NCBI GenBank assembly: GCA_011109175.1
Contig: RDEW01000050.1
Span: 291,581 to 355,580, forward strand
DNA from: Dicyema japonicum
Lineage: Eukaryota > Dicyemida > Rhombozoa > Dicyemidae
Length of the DNA: 64,000 nt
Reading direction: 5' to 3'
The position numbers and the translations under genes were made by a program. Shown piece by piece: positions 10,895 through 20,549 of the stretch. The notes beneath the pieces were generated by a model. That model was not told the DNA's origin. It worked only from the letters and a program-made list of their open reading frames with translations, and ran no database searches. Each line of letters starts with the position of its first letter. Positions within the stretch are counted from its first letter, which is position 1.

Positions 10895-13725
10895 TGCGAG
10901 AGGACTAACATCATACGTAAAAAGACAACACTTATTTGCGGACCTCCAACGATATAGAATATCTGTATGCTGTCTCCAGGAAACTAAAGTCCCCAATAGC
11001 CTGGATGAAACAATGAACGGGTATCGACTTCTCCTGTTGCCGTCAGATTGCCGACATTATGGTATGGTGTTCGCTATACGCGTGGACGTAACTGTGGTGA
11101 CTCATAGAGCATGGAGTATCAACGACAGGATTGCCATCCTCTAACTACGCCTCGGAAACAACCGTAATACTACTCTATCGATTATCAAATTATATGCACC
11201 CACCACAGTGAGGGTAACCGCCAACGCAGAAGAACTTGACAATTTCTACTCGTCCTTATCATCGGCTTACTCCTTCCTGTCAAACTCCTACATGATCTTT
11301 ATAGCAGGAGACTGGAATTCAAAAGTGGAGAAAAAGCGGGACAAATCAAATTGCTTGGGCAGCCACGTTCGAGGGATCAGAAATCTGTCCGGGGAGGCCA
11401 TTATACACTTTTGCGAGTCATTTGGACTATTCCTTTGTAACACGGCGTTCGACATGCATTACAACATATTACGACGTGGACATGGCAGAGGAGAGACTCC
11501 TGTGGAAATCGAGTCATATATTTAACCAAATCAACTACATGCTATGAAGGCAAATACAGAAGAGGCTACTCACGGACTCCCGTACGTACAGTGGTATAAT
11601 GACCTCCGGTGATCACAGACTACTAGTGACACGTCTCATTCTAAAGTGACGCATTGGAATCTCTGGAGCACTGACAGCATGTATACGGAGCTATGTGCTT
11701 CCGACAATACCCGTAAAAAATACGGCGAGAAAATATCGAAACTGTTGGAAAATGTCGACACGAATATGTTATCCGGGGTGATGTGGAAGAATATTTCTAT
11801 CAGAGTCTGGTAGGCTGCTGGGATGGTACTGGGAAATCGCTCAAAGAGGTTGAAGGGAACTTTTGACAAAGAGAGAACTGTAAAAAAACCAAAGGACCTC
11901 CGACTATTAATCTAGTCGTCAGACTCGACAAGCCTCACTGACTCTCTTAAAAGAGAATGTAACAGAATCAAATACAAAATGAAGAGAAGAGTAAGGGAAG
12001 TAGCCCGGCATACACTGGATAACTTGGCAAAATGTACAAACATGGTGCAAGAATGTTTTCTGTGGTTAAACAATTATCCCGCAATACCAGAGCGGAAAGA
12101 ATCCTAGTTCTTGATGATACAGGAAAAGTAATAATCAACGGCCAGGAATCAGCAAATAAATTTGCCGCTTTATTAAAAAAACGACTAAATGTCAATGAAC
12201 ATTGAAACCGTTCGAAGGAATTCCCAGAGACTTGAATCAAAGTATCACGCATTACAAGTCGTTTCAGCCTTGGGTAAGCTCAAGAATGGCAGGGCCCCTG
12301 GACCGGACAACGTGAATGCAGAATTATTGAAATACGTGCCAGACAGGGTGGCTGAGTTAATCTGCATAGTGCTGATAGGAACGTTCAAATGACACAGTCC
12401 ATTGAATGGAACCTTTGTCCCAATTCAGAAAACTGGAAAGGAAAGAGGCAATCTAAACAGTCTACGTCGATTACACTAATGAATAAGGAAAATACTCTCC
12501 CTTCTTGTGCTGGATCGTATTTCAGGCCCTGTAAATGAGTTCCTGAACCCAAATCAAAGTGGATTCGAACCTGGAAGGTCGACGGGAGTTGTATGGAGCC
12601 ACAGGTGAATGTGTGCAATGTGCCAGAAACACAAAAAAGAAATCTCAATCCTTGGAATTGACTTATTCCGTGCTTTCGACACTATCAACCGCAAGAAGCT
12701 AATGCACGTACTGGAGAATATTCTAGACGAGGATGCATCACGTATGATCAGATTTTTACTCTCCAACACATCGCTATCAGTGCACGTGGGAAACAAGAGT
12801 TAAAACCGACCCCAGCGCACCACATGGAGACTCGTTATTCCCGGTCCTATTCATAATATACCTGGAGGCAGCTCTAAGACCTCTCCAGAAAAAGAATCGT
12901 TTCACTAACCTGATAGAAGTAATCTACGCCGATGATATTGATTTCGTCTGCCGGGATAGGGATACGCTGGAAACTATACTAAAAGTGATCCTTCAAGGAT
13001 TGGAAGACTGGTCCCTGGTAGTAAACCCAGACAAAACGGAAAGAACTAGCATATTCCGTTGCACGAAGAGAAACGAGGAAAAGTGGAGAACATGCAAAAA
13101 AAGTTGGATCTCTCATCGGGGACTCGGAGGAAGTCATTCACAGAAAAGTTCTGGCGGTTGCTTCTTTCAAAAAATTGTGGGGGATCTGGATGCAACGAAA
13201 GTACATAGGCACTCGCCTTCGAATTCGGTTGTACAACTCTTTTATTGAACCAATTCTACTTTATAACGCGGGGACCTGGGGCCTAACCACCAAAGAACTA
13301 GAAAACCTCAACTTTTTCCACAGAAAATAACTGCGACTTCTGGGAGTCTACTGGCCAAACCGGATAACCAACAACGAGTTATATAGAATTACTCAAACAA
13401 CAAAGATTGGGAATAAAGTTACTTCTGCGAAATGGCAGCTCTTTGGACATATCCTAAGAGCTTCGGAAATGGCACCGGCCAATCAGGCCATGGAATCATA
13501 CTTTTCTGTATTAAACAAAACAACGTATCGAGGTCGACAAAGAACTCACTTTGATAGGAAGAAGACGGAAAACAGCAGAGGATCTGGATGATCTGAGAGC
13601 GGATGCGAGAAACAGGGGAGGATGGAAACGACTCACAGCGCGTGTCCAGAGATGCATGGCGAAAGTGGAATCTAAAATTAGTTAACTTTTTGATTCCGCG
13701 GACATTGTTATTATTATTATTAAAA
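10895..13725 (+). mobile_element. Family D APE-type retrotransposon, longest copy
   Basis: Domain order: APE endonuclease (CLQETKVPNSLDE ~10976-11010; FIAGDWNSKVEKK ~11297; HRAWSINDRIAIL ~11104), then reverse transcriptase (KNGRAPGPDNVNAELLKYV ~12282; LGIDLFRAFDTINRKKLM ~12651; YADDIDFVCRD ~12930), then the C-terminal LFGHILRASEMAPANQAME and DDLRADARNRGGWKRLTARV (~13440-13640). Interrupted by several stops, so non-functional as read. A stem (GTGGAATC / GATTCCGC) precedes a TTA-repeat tail at 13706-13725. Its 5' edge abuts the family C 3' end. Confidence 0.85.
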
Positions 13726-13734
13726 ACCAAAAAT

Positions 13735-14976
13735 CACCGAGAAATTAAATAACTACATACCCGTCAGGTGATTCCGGCCGCCTCGAATAGCCATCTCATT
13801 TTTTCTCGATGTTCCTCCCGAGTTCCAACGCTTTTCCGGATTGGGCGTGGGTTTCTAACTTTTTGGGAGGTAGTAAGGTTCCGGTTTTCCTCAGTAATTC
13901 CTTAAATGGTGTAGGGTTTAGTGGTGTCTGTGAAAACCTTTGCAGAGCCTTACTAGCCATTTTTTGGAATGTATTATTTTTTTCCATATTCGTGTTTGAT
14001 AGTTTGGTTCTCAATGCAGCAAACCCGTAAGTTAGAGACGGTTGAATATACTGCACGTAGAGCGAGTCCAAATTTGAGTTGAAACACCCATTATAGTCTC
14101 CAAGGAGTGGTTTAACAAAATTTAGCTTTCGTTGTGCCGAGGAGATGACGTGTTTGCTGAAGGTCAAGAATGGGTCGTATGTTATGCCCAGTATCTTGAC
14201 CGAGTTGGTCGTGGGGATTGAGTTTCCATTTATGGTTACACATGGAGCGGAGTTTGTCAATCTTCTGTTTGTTGTGAAAATTGTTGTATAAGACTTTTCG
14301 GGACTTGTATGTAGAATGGTCTTAACGAGCCAACAGTTCAGACCATCCAATAAAGCTTGTAGACGGTATACAGCAGTATGAACGCATTGGTCTTTGGCTG
14401 CGACGATTATATCATCCGCATATGTCAGAACCAGAGTATCGTCATTGGTAAGGGAGGGGACATCATTTAGGAATAGGTTGAACAGGCGTGGTGACAGTGG
14501 AGATCCTTGAGGAACCCTATTTGGAAGGAACTTGGTCACTGACCTAGTTTTTCCAGCAGTCACTCTTCCTCTTCTTCCATTTAGGAAATTAGCAATCCAG
14601 ATTTTCAGGTTGTTTGGGATTTATTTAACAGCTTCTTGGGTCAGTGTCGAAAGCTTTCTCTACATCGATATCAATGACTTCTGATGAGGTTTGGGTTTAG
14701 GCCATCCTTGATGAAAGTTATAAAACATGTAAGATGCGTTTCTGTGGAGTGCCCTTTTCTGAATCCGCGTTGAAAAGGTGCATCAGGAAGGTATGGTTTG
14801 ATTAGTTCAAGAATCAGCTTTTCCAAAATTTTTGATGTAACACATAGGAGAGAGATTGGTTTGTATGAGGCTGGTGAGCCCTTTGGTCGTCCGGGTTTCA
14901 GAATTGGTCGTATGTTTGATAGCTTCCATATGGAAGGAATACGATTTTCGTTGATTGAAAAGTTGATGAGGGCCAT
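13735..14976 (-). mobile_element. Family C retrotransposon, 5'-truncated
   Basis: Two minus-strand frames. 14976-14671 carries IWKLSNIRPILKPGRPKG, YKPISLLCVTSKILEKLI and FQRGFRKGHSTE. 14563-13796 (255 codons, intact) carries NRVPQGSPLSPRLFNLFLNDVP, YADDIIVAAKD, the thumb motif VKILGITYDP and the C-terminal part. A short broken stretch between them holds the DVEKAFD region. It ends abruptly upstream at ~14976 beside an ATAATAATAAA stretch. Confidence 0.85.
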
Positions 14977-15015
14977 GATAATAATAAATTAAAATAGAAA
15001 CAAATCACTTATTAG

Positions 15016-15268
15016 TTACTCTTTGACCTTCTTCCTCATAAGAGGGTCTCTGTTCCTTCTCTCAGTCTTCGAGCGAATACGCACGTGCTTAGGATGAATA
15101 TCACAGGAGACACAGTATCTAATAGGATGTGCAAGACTGAGAAGAAGGTTAGTAATACCCTGAGATGACATAGGTCCATAAGTTAGATTACGGACAACAT
15201 TCTTCTTATAGCTTTATCCTTTGGTACAACATTACAGAAATTAGTACATCGAACAAAATGTACTCTGC
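15016..15268 (-). pseudogene. RPS26: Small-subunit ribosomal protein eS26, partial/damaged
   Basis: Minus-strand translation gives GRVHFVRCTNFCNVVPKDKAI, then KKNVVRN, then (after a 22-nt intron, 15137-15158, containing TACTAAC) TYVISGLAHPIRYCVSCDIH...RNRDP and a stop at 15016. This follows the eukaryotic eS26 pattern closely: RCTN..., VPKDKAI, YCVSCAIH, RNRS. The protein is part of the small-subunit platform. Oddities: a 1-nt gap in AKK (GCTATAAG), about 14 residues missing between VVRN and the YV block with a frame change, and the first exon (basic N-terminus) not found. The exon's 5' edge is an AG acceptor at 15269; sequence upstream is retrotransposon. Either a decayed copy or a gene damaged by indels and insertion. 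Confidence 0.7.
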
Positions 15269-15269
15269 C

Positions 15270-15334
15270 TCATTGGAATTTGAATTCCCGGAACTTGTAC
15301 TTCTATCTTTACCTCTGAATTCTAAATACAACAA
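15270..15334 (-). mobile_element. Family H piece, split by the next insertion
   Basis: This segment is repeated at 15954-16012. There it runs directly into a copy of 15690-15740, showing that here the two halves are separated by a later insertion. Confidence 0.6.
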
Positions 15335-15688
15335 ATCCTTAGTGGAAAATGCAGATTTCACGATTTTCATTGAAACTATCCGCAATCGAGGAGACTTCAA
15401 TAAGGTTAATTGGATCAGAACACAAAATCCAGTCCATTAAAAATTTCTTAATCGAATTACAACAGAAACTCGGCTAGTTTACCAAGCTGCCCTCTGTTCC
15501 ATACACTATCGAAATATCTACAATCATGCAGGAATTTTGAGCCGATGCCATGTCCAATGAAAAGAGCTGTACAGGATTCTCGACCCCGCCGAACTCGTCT
15601 TCTCCCTTGTCGGTCTAGGATCACTTAGTTAGTTGAGAACTTTTACTTCTTTCTCTTTGACCCAGTGATCCTGGGGGCAATAATAAAA
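15335..15688 (+). mobile_element. Family C 3' fragment inserted in family H
   Basis: Matches the 3' end of the family C element at 59.68-61.35 kb: NRGDFNKVNWIRTQNP, then LYRILDPAELVFSLVGLGSL. It includes the terminal stem-loop (GGATCACT 15618-15625 / AGTGATCC 15664-15671) and tail AATAATAAAATAAT. This is the uninterrupted version of the site that carries a family B insertion at 59837. Confidence 0.8.
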
Positions 15689-15900
15689 TAATAGATTGAA
15701 CCATGTATATCTTATGCATATGGCATCTGAGGTCCATCATTTCTTTTTTCTTTCGTATTTTAGCATATTCCATAGAATTACATCCCTCGTCAATTAGGAG
15801 GCCAAGGTATTTTTCATTTACTCTGCCTGACTGTTCTGTCTTTATCACGATTTCGCCTTTTGGTCGTCTACTATTGATATTAAGTACAACCATCAGAAAA
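15689..15900 (-). mobile_element. Family H reverse transcriptase fragment
   Basis: The minus-strand frame reads VVLNINSRRPKGEIVIK, then KYLGLLIDEGCNSMEYAKIR, the thumb (KYLG) region of an RTE/craniofacial-type reverse transcriptase. Its 3'-ward continuation is 15270-15334 beyond the nested insertion. Confidence 0.55.
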
Positions 15901-15949
15901 AGTCACCACGTTGTATCAAAATATTTTAAATTAAATTAATTAAGACTAA

Positions 15950-16070
15950 AATAGAATTTGAATGTCCTGAACTTGTACTATCCTCACTTCTGAATTCTAT
16001 ATACAACCAATAGATTGAACCATATAGTTCTTATGCATGTGGCATCTGAAGTCCATTCATTTTTGTACAA
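15950..16070 (-). mobile_element. Second family H fragment (unoccupied-site paralogue)
   Basis: Contiguous match to 15279-15331 followed immediately by 15691-15740, so this copy lacks the family C insertion. Confidence 0.65.
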
Positions 16071-16595
16071 ATGTTTTGAAAATCGAGGTTAGTCGAAAAA
16101 GAGCCTCCAAAATTATGGAAAGATCGACTTCTAGAGAATCTGATCCTCCAAAGCCTCTAAATGCATAAACCGTAGAACATATTGTGATTACGAATATCCA
16201 GTCATTCGGCCAATACTTGCTTGTGTGGGGTCGAGGGAGGAGCATGGGTTTGTCTTATAACGAATTTCCAAATTTTCTCTTAGACGTGTTTATTCGATTT
16301 TCTCGCTATTTTAAAATGAGGAGTAATTATGTCTATAAAGAACACCATTGAACAGTGACATGATGTGACTACGTCGTCAGCTCCACAGATTTCGCCCAGA
16401 TTAAGCGATAGCTTGTAGAACATTGCATATCAGCACGAGGACTTGCAGCCAATCAATGATCACACTAGATAATCACGGCCTAAAAGTAAAGAATCATAAG
16501 ATATAAAGTTCATTTTTGGGCTTAGGACAAGCCACGTGAGTGAATTAAAGCTCAAACTCCAAAATCATTCATAACAGTTATTATATTAAAACAAT
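16071..16595. other. No gene recognised
   Basis: AT-rich with a 62-codon minus frame (16057-16245) of no known family. Probably the 3' flank of the RPA43-like gene. Confidence 0.4.
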
Positions 16596-17130
16596 TTACA
16601 AATCTACAACGACACCCTCAATTGAAGGAATGCGGTTCACAACAGAGACTTTCACAATTTTAACATTAAGAAAGCTCCCCACGTTCATTTTGAACTCCGA
16701 GTCCCAATGTGCATAACCCATGAAGATTCCGTGAATTATAAAATTAACAAAATCCCCCTCAAAGTTCGTAACGACCGATTTTACGACTGCGTCCTTCCTT
16801 GGCTATTTGTGAGGAAACGAAGAGACCGTAAAAACGATGGACTCAATGGAAATCTTTACGTTGAAAAAACCATCGTCCTCGATTATCCGCAGTTCCGGTG
16901 TATGTGAACTTGTTGTAGGACAGGAAGACGTATTTGTAACTGAATATACAAGAAATCAAACCAATCATTGTAAAATCCAATACTGTTATCCAAGTACTCC
17001 TTGATTCCACTGGAAATGTCGCATGTGTACTTTGGATGAATTCGTAAAGTCTTTTCTAGCGTGGTTTGAGACAGTAAGAGGTCGATTCCTTTGATTTCCT
17101 CAGTAACGACGAGTATGAGAAATCAAAAAT
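16596..17130 (-). CDS. RPA43-like RNA polymerase I subunit (Rpb7-type fold)
   Basis: Removing two tiny introns (16940-16961, 22 nt; 16803-16826, 24 nt) gives an ordered Rpb7-family layout. The N-terminal part is TTLEKTLRIHPKYTCD..GIKEYLDNSIGFYND, then YKYVFLSYNKF, IIEDDGFFNVKISIESIVFTP, then an S1/OB-like domain AVVKSVVTNFEGDFVNFIIHGIF...KMNVGSFLNVKIVKV...IEGVVVDL, stop at 16596. The V-HGIF element is characteristic of RPA43 (POLR1F), which with its partner forms the Pol I stalk that binds the initiation factor. One 1-nt discontinuity lies near 16885-16890. The start codon was not resolved. Rpb7 or RPC8 are less good matches. Confidence 0.5.
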
Positions 17131-17769
17131 TTCCATTATAAACGTGTTGAATTTATTATTTAGTAAATTTAAAAAATTATAATTTAAAACATTTAATCTT
17201 GAAAACAACAATTTATAATTTTAAATTTTTTATTAATTTTGTCCTTCCATAGTTTTCCTTACTAACTGTCATAGAAGCATTCTTATGTCAAAATATGGGT
17301 TCTTAGTGGTTTAGCAACTTATAACGGTTTGTTTGGACTCCAGAACCTCTTTTGTACCCTTATCAAGACTGGCGAAGTGTCCAGGCCAAAGAGGCAGGAC
17401 TGTTAAAATAGCCTTCTAATATAAATCCTAATTTCAGGTTTAATCAAATTGATGTTGTTTTAAAGTCAACTTGTCTCGCCCAAATTGGGACTTCTTTAGG
17501 AATCTGGCTGTCCGAATTGATTAAAGAAGTGCATGAGAGAAACCTGAGCTAAGTCTTAATATTGGTAGAAAAAGTCATGTTAACTATATAACATAAATTA
17601 TTTTTGAAAATATGAATTAACACCGACACGCCTGTATTATCGCTGGGGATCTAAAGAAAGCAGTACATGGATTGACGCCTACCCGATTAGAAACATTGCA
17701 TGCATCTGAACGATGAACAGTGCTCATCGTTATCTCTATCCGCCTGGGGTTGAGAATATGCAAGGATCA
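17131..17769. other. No gene recognised
   Basis: AT-rich to 17260. 17300-17560 has patches that look coding on the minus strand, but I could not assemble a frame. Confidence 0.35.
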
Positions 17770-18070
17770 CCATTGTGGATACTTACAGACATCACGCCTT
17801 CTCCTACCGAAGAAGTGCAGGGAGATTTCCACAGCATAATAACTTGAATGATGTCGTGAACTCATACTGGAGCCCGCTGGTTGGGCAGGGAAGAAGGAAA
17901 ATAACCGGATGGAGTAACAATATTTCAGTTCGTGGAGGGAAAACAGTTAATTTAGGATGCAACATGTGTCGATTCCCTTCCCCCACCAATATGTGTTAAA
18001 GGCAAAAAGATCTAAGGAAAAGATTATAGAGCAGGCATGTCATCTCAAAAAGCTCAAGGGGACGCGTAAG
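17770..18070 (+). mobile_element. Family B C-terminal fragment
   Basis: The frame 17775-17999 reads HAFSYRRSAGRFPQHNNLNDVVNSYW, then SNNISVRGGKTVN, matching the GLH..SC..SAGR..RHN..NDVV and PDG..F..GK blocks of family B with one stop and several changes. Confidence 0.65.
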
Positions 18071-18159
18071 ATAATTTGAATATACAAGCGGGGCGTACTA
18101 AAAATCAAAAAACACCGTAATCTAATTGTAGTGTATTTAATAATTACAAGGCTATATTA

Positions 18160-18375
18160 CGATAAATCGTCATTTTCACTCTTTGTTTTGTCGAATCTCT
18201 TTCACTGTAAGATTTGCGACCCATGCCGATCATTCGAGTGTATTCATTGCTTGCAGTAACAGAAGCGACATTGGCTTGCTCTATTTTCGTAAAACATGCC
18301 TGTTGTTGTGTCAACTTAGCCTTTAATTTTTTGAGTCTTGAAACAAACTTTTGGCACTCATATTTATCTCAAATT
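18160..18375 (-). mobile_element. hAT-like transposase fragment
   Basis: The minus-strand open frame reads YECQKFVSRLKKLKAKLTQQQ...NVASVTASNEYTRMIGMGRKSYSERD. The layout (helical segment, then A.....IA..GK..T.GE-like block) resembles the N-terminal part of hAT/ZBED-type transposases. No catalytic domain is present. Identification is by pattern only. Confidence 0.4.
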
Positions 18376-18469
18376 GTTGGTTAGTTTCATAATGTCTTTT
18401 TAAGTTGTACTATTTTTTTATCGTTAATTTTTTTAATTAAAAATGATAGAGACAAAACATTAGTTAGTT

Positions 18470-18735
18470 GCCGCCCTCACTGCGTGGCTGTTCCCTCTCA
18501 GAATTGCAAGCGAAATTCGCTCAAACAGCCAGGTCATTCGGAGAGGGTGGATGCTTCTCCAGTAGAATCTTGTAAGTATCAGCGGTTGGATTGCGTGGTC
18601 CGCCTGAAAGTGAAAGGGCCTTCAATGCGGATCGGGTTCCTCCTTCAAGCAACTTCGATCGTACAGTCTTTCTTAGGCGAAAAATCTCCGTTTCCCGAGT
18701 TGAACTCCGAGTCTCAGTTGAACAATGCAAAAGGA
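18470..18735 (-). mobile_element. Internally deleted family B derivative
   Basis: The minus strand encodes the N-terminal block RLRKTVRSKLLEGGTRSALKAL...KHPPSPNDL, fused within a few codons to the extreme C-terminal block FERISLAILRGNSHAVRAA. The whole reverse transcriptase and endonuclease are gone, leaving ~270 bp with both ends of the protein. Confidence 0.7.
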
Positions 18736-19040
18736 CGGGAGGTCAAGTGTACTCTTTCGGTGAGCTGTCATTGCAAACTAAACAATGTATTATTGCATTA
18801 CCCATTGCACAAAACTACTGTAGTTCACATTTTTCTTGAAATACCTGTCTTTCAAGTTTCCTTTTCTTCTTAGCATTTTAAATGGAGTCAGTTTGCGAGT
18901 GCTTTATAAAGACAATATAATAACTGGATTCCACACGATACAATTTATTATCGTTTTAATTTTTGCTAAAATTGCAAGTATCGCCAATAAATGAAACAAG
19001 TTCAGTATCATGTTAGCGGACGTAAGCGTGCGGTTTCCGC
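18736..19040. other. No gene recognised
   Basis: AT-rich; no reading frame with family motifs. Confidence 0.4.
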
Positions 19041-19710
19041 CAAACAGGTGGACGCACCTAGTAGGACAGTATCGTTGTTCTGGGAACGTTCATATATAAG
19101 GGCAAGCGAAAATTGTAAGCGTATTAATTGAAGAGTCCCATAGGGATCTATTTTGATCTCTCTATTATTTAACGTTCTGATTGCCGGTTTCCAGTCTCCG
19201 AGGTCACAAGTACGAGATCTCTTATATTCGTAGACGATATTCTACTGTTTGATGTGTCAAAATATAGAATGACCTCGGATAGGAGACTCAATGTATATAT
19301 GGAAGAGATAAGAGACTGGTGTGGTCTCCAAGGATTAAAGTTGTCTGAAGAAAAATATAATGCAATTATGTTTTCGGTCGAAAACATCAGCAAAGCTCCC
19401 TATATGGAATCGAAATCCCTGAGGTATCTCGGAACAGTTTTTTTAGAAAATTATGAAATTAAAACAAAAAACAAGGATGTTATTATTTATTTTTCACATA
19501 CAATCATTCCATCGCTCCTCCATGGGCTTGAAGGATAGTATTACACTGCATACAAGGAGCGTTTTCTCTTTCTTCTGAGAAGAGATGCTATTCTTGACTC
19601 TTATGTCGCAGCACGGAATGAACCGTAAAAGGGGTCTGAGATCGCAGAGGAGAGTCAAAGCTATGGCAGTACTTGTGGTAAGAAGCATCAAAATAATGTT
19701 CTCTTAACTT
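19041..19710 (+). mobile_element. Family G reverse transcriptase remnant
   Basis: Frames give SLLFNVLIAG, LIFVDDILLFDVSKY (catalytic F-V-D-D box ~19233), then RDWCGLQGLKLSEEKYNAIMFS and SLRYLGTVFLENYE (thumb). The 3' part (19490-19700) recurs at 31065-31400. The segment 19063-19110 recurs inverted at 38670-38705. Confidence 0.65.
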
Positions 19711-19999
19711 TCTTTTGTTAATACAGTTTGTTAAAGTTAGGCATAGAACGCTCATAACCGCGGCCTGTCAATTTGATGCCAATGACAGAAATCCACGGCT
19801 TTTCTCGGATAATGAGTGGCAATAAACCAAACTAATTATTAGGGGCAATATTGCCTCAATCAACAAAAATAAAAAAATTGCTTTTTGATTAAAAATAAAG
19901 TTAATTTTTGTTTTTAAAAAAAACATAATTTTTTATTTATTACTGTCCTCCTCTTGTTTCATATAGAAACATTATCGAGTATGCCTGTGCTGCATGGAT

Positions 20000-20350
20000 T
20001 GCCCCGCTATAACTATCGGCACAGACCAAGCTGGAATTGTTACAAAACGGATGTCTCAGAATTTTATTGAAATCGTCGAAAAAGATTCATTTCGTTACTA
20101 CAAAACTAAACGTCCCCCAATCATGGAATACCTTACGGAACGCATCGAACTTTTTCGAGATGGCAAAGTCCCCTGATCACCCCCTCAGGCCGGACATTAC
20201 ACTATATCTGGACGCCTGCCGAGAAGAAACCTTCCCCATTGAGGAGATTAATCCAGGACTCCTTAACTAACTGCAGAAAAAGGACTGGTATGGAGACATG
20301 GATCACTTAATTAGAAGATAACTCTTATCCTCTTTCTCGTGATTTCGGAG
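20000..20350 (+). mobile_element. Family C 3' end
   Basis: Frames give IEYACAAWIAPL, LELLQNGCLRI and the C-terminal tail, ending in the family C terminal stem-loop (GGATCAC 20300 / GTGATTTC 20339-20346) and a TTAATAATTTAAAT tail. Confidence 0.65.
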
Positions 20351-20549
20351 TTAATAATTTAAATATGGAGACACAAAGAACTATTTGACTATTTTAATGA
20401 GTGGTGTCTTAATATTTGTTCTTAAATATATTTTCCCGTTATCACTTAGAACTAAGAATCTTCGCATTTGTTTCTATAAAACCTATAAAATGAGATAATT
20501 TTGAATATTTTCGAATGCATTTTTATGAGCTTTGAGGATCAACTGTCTA

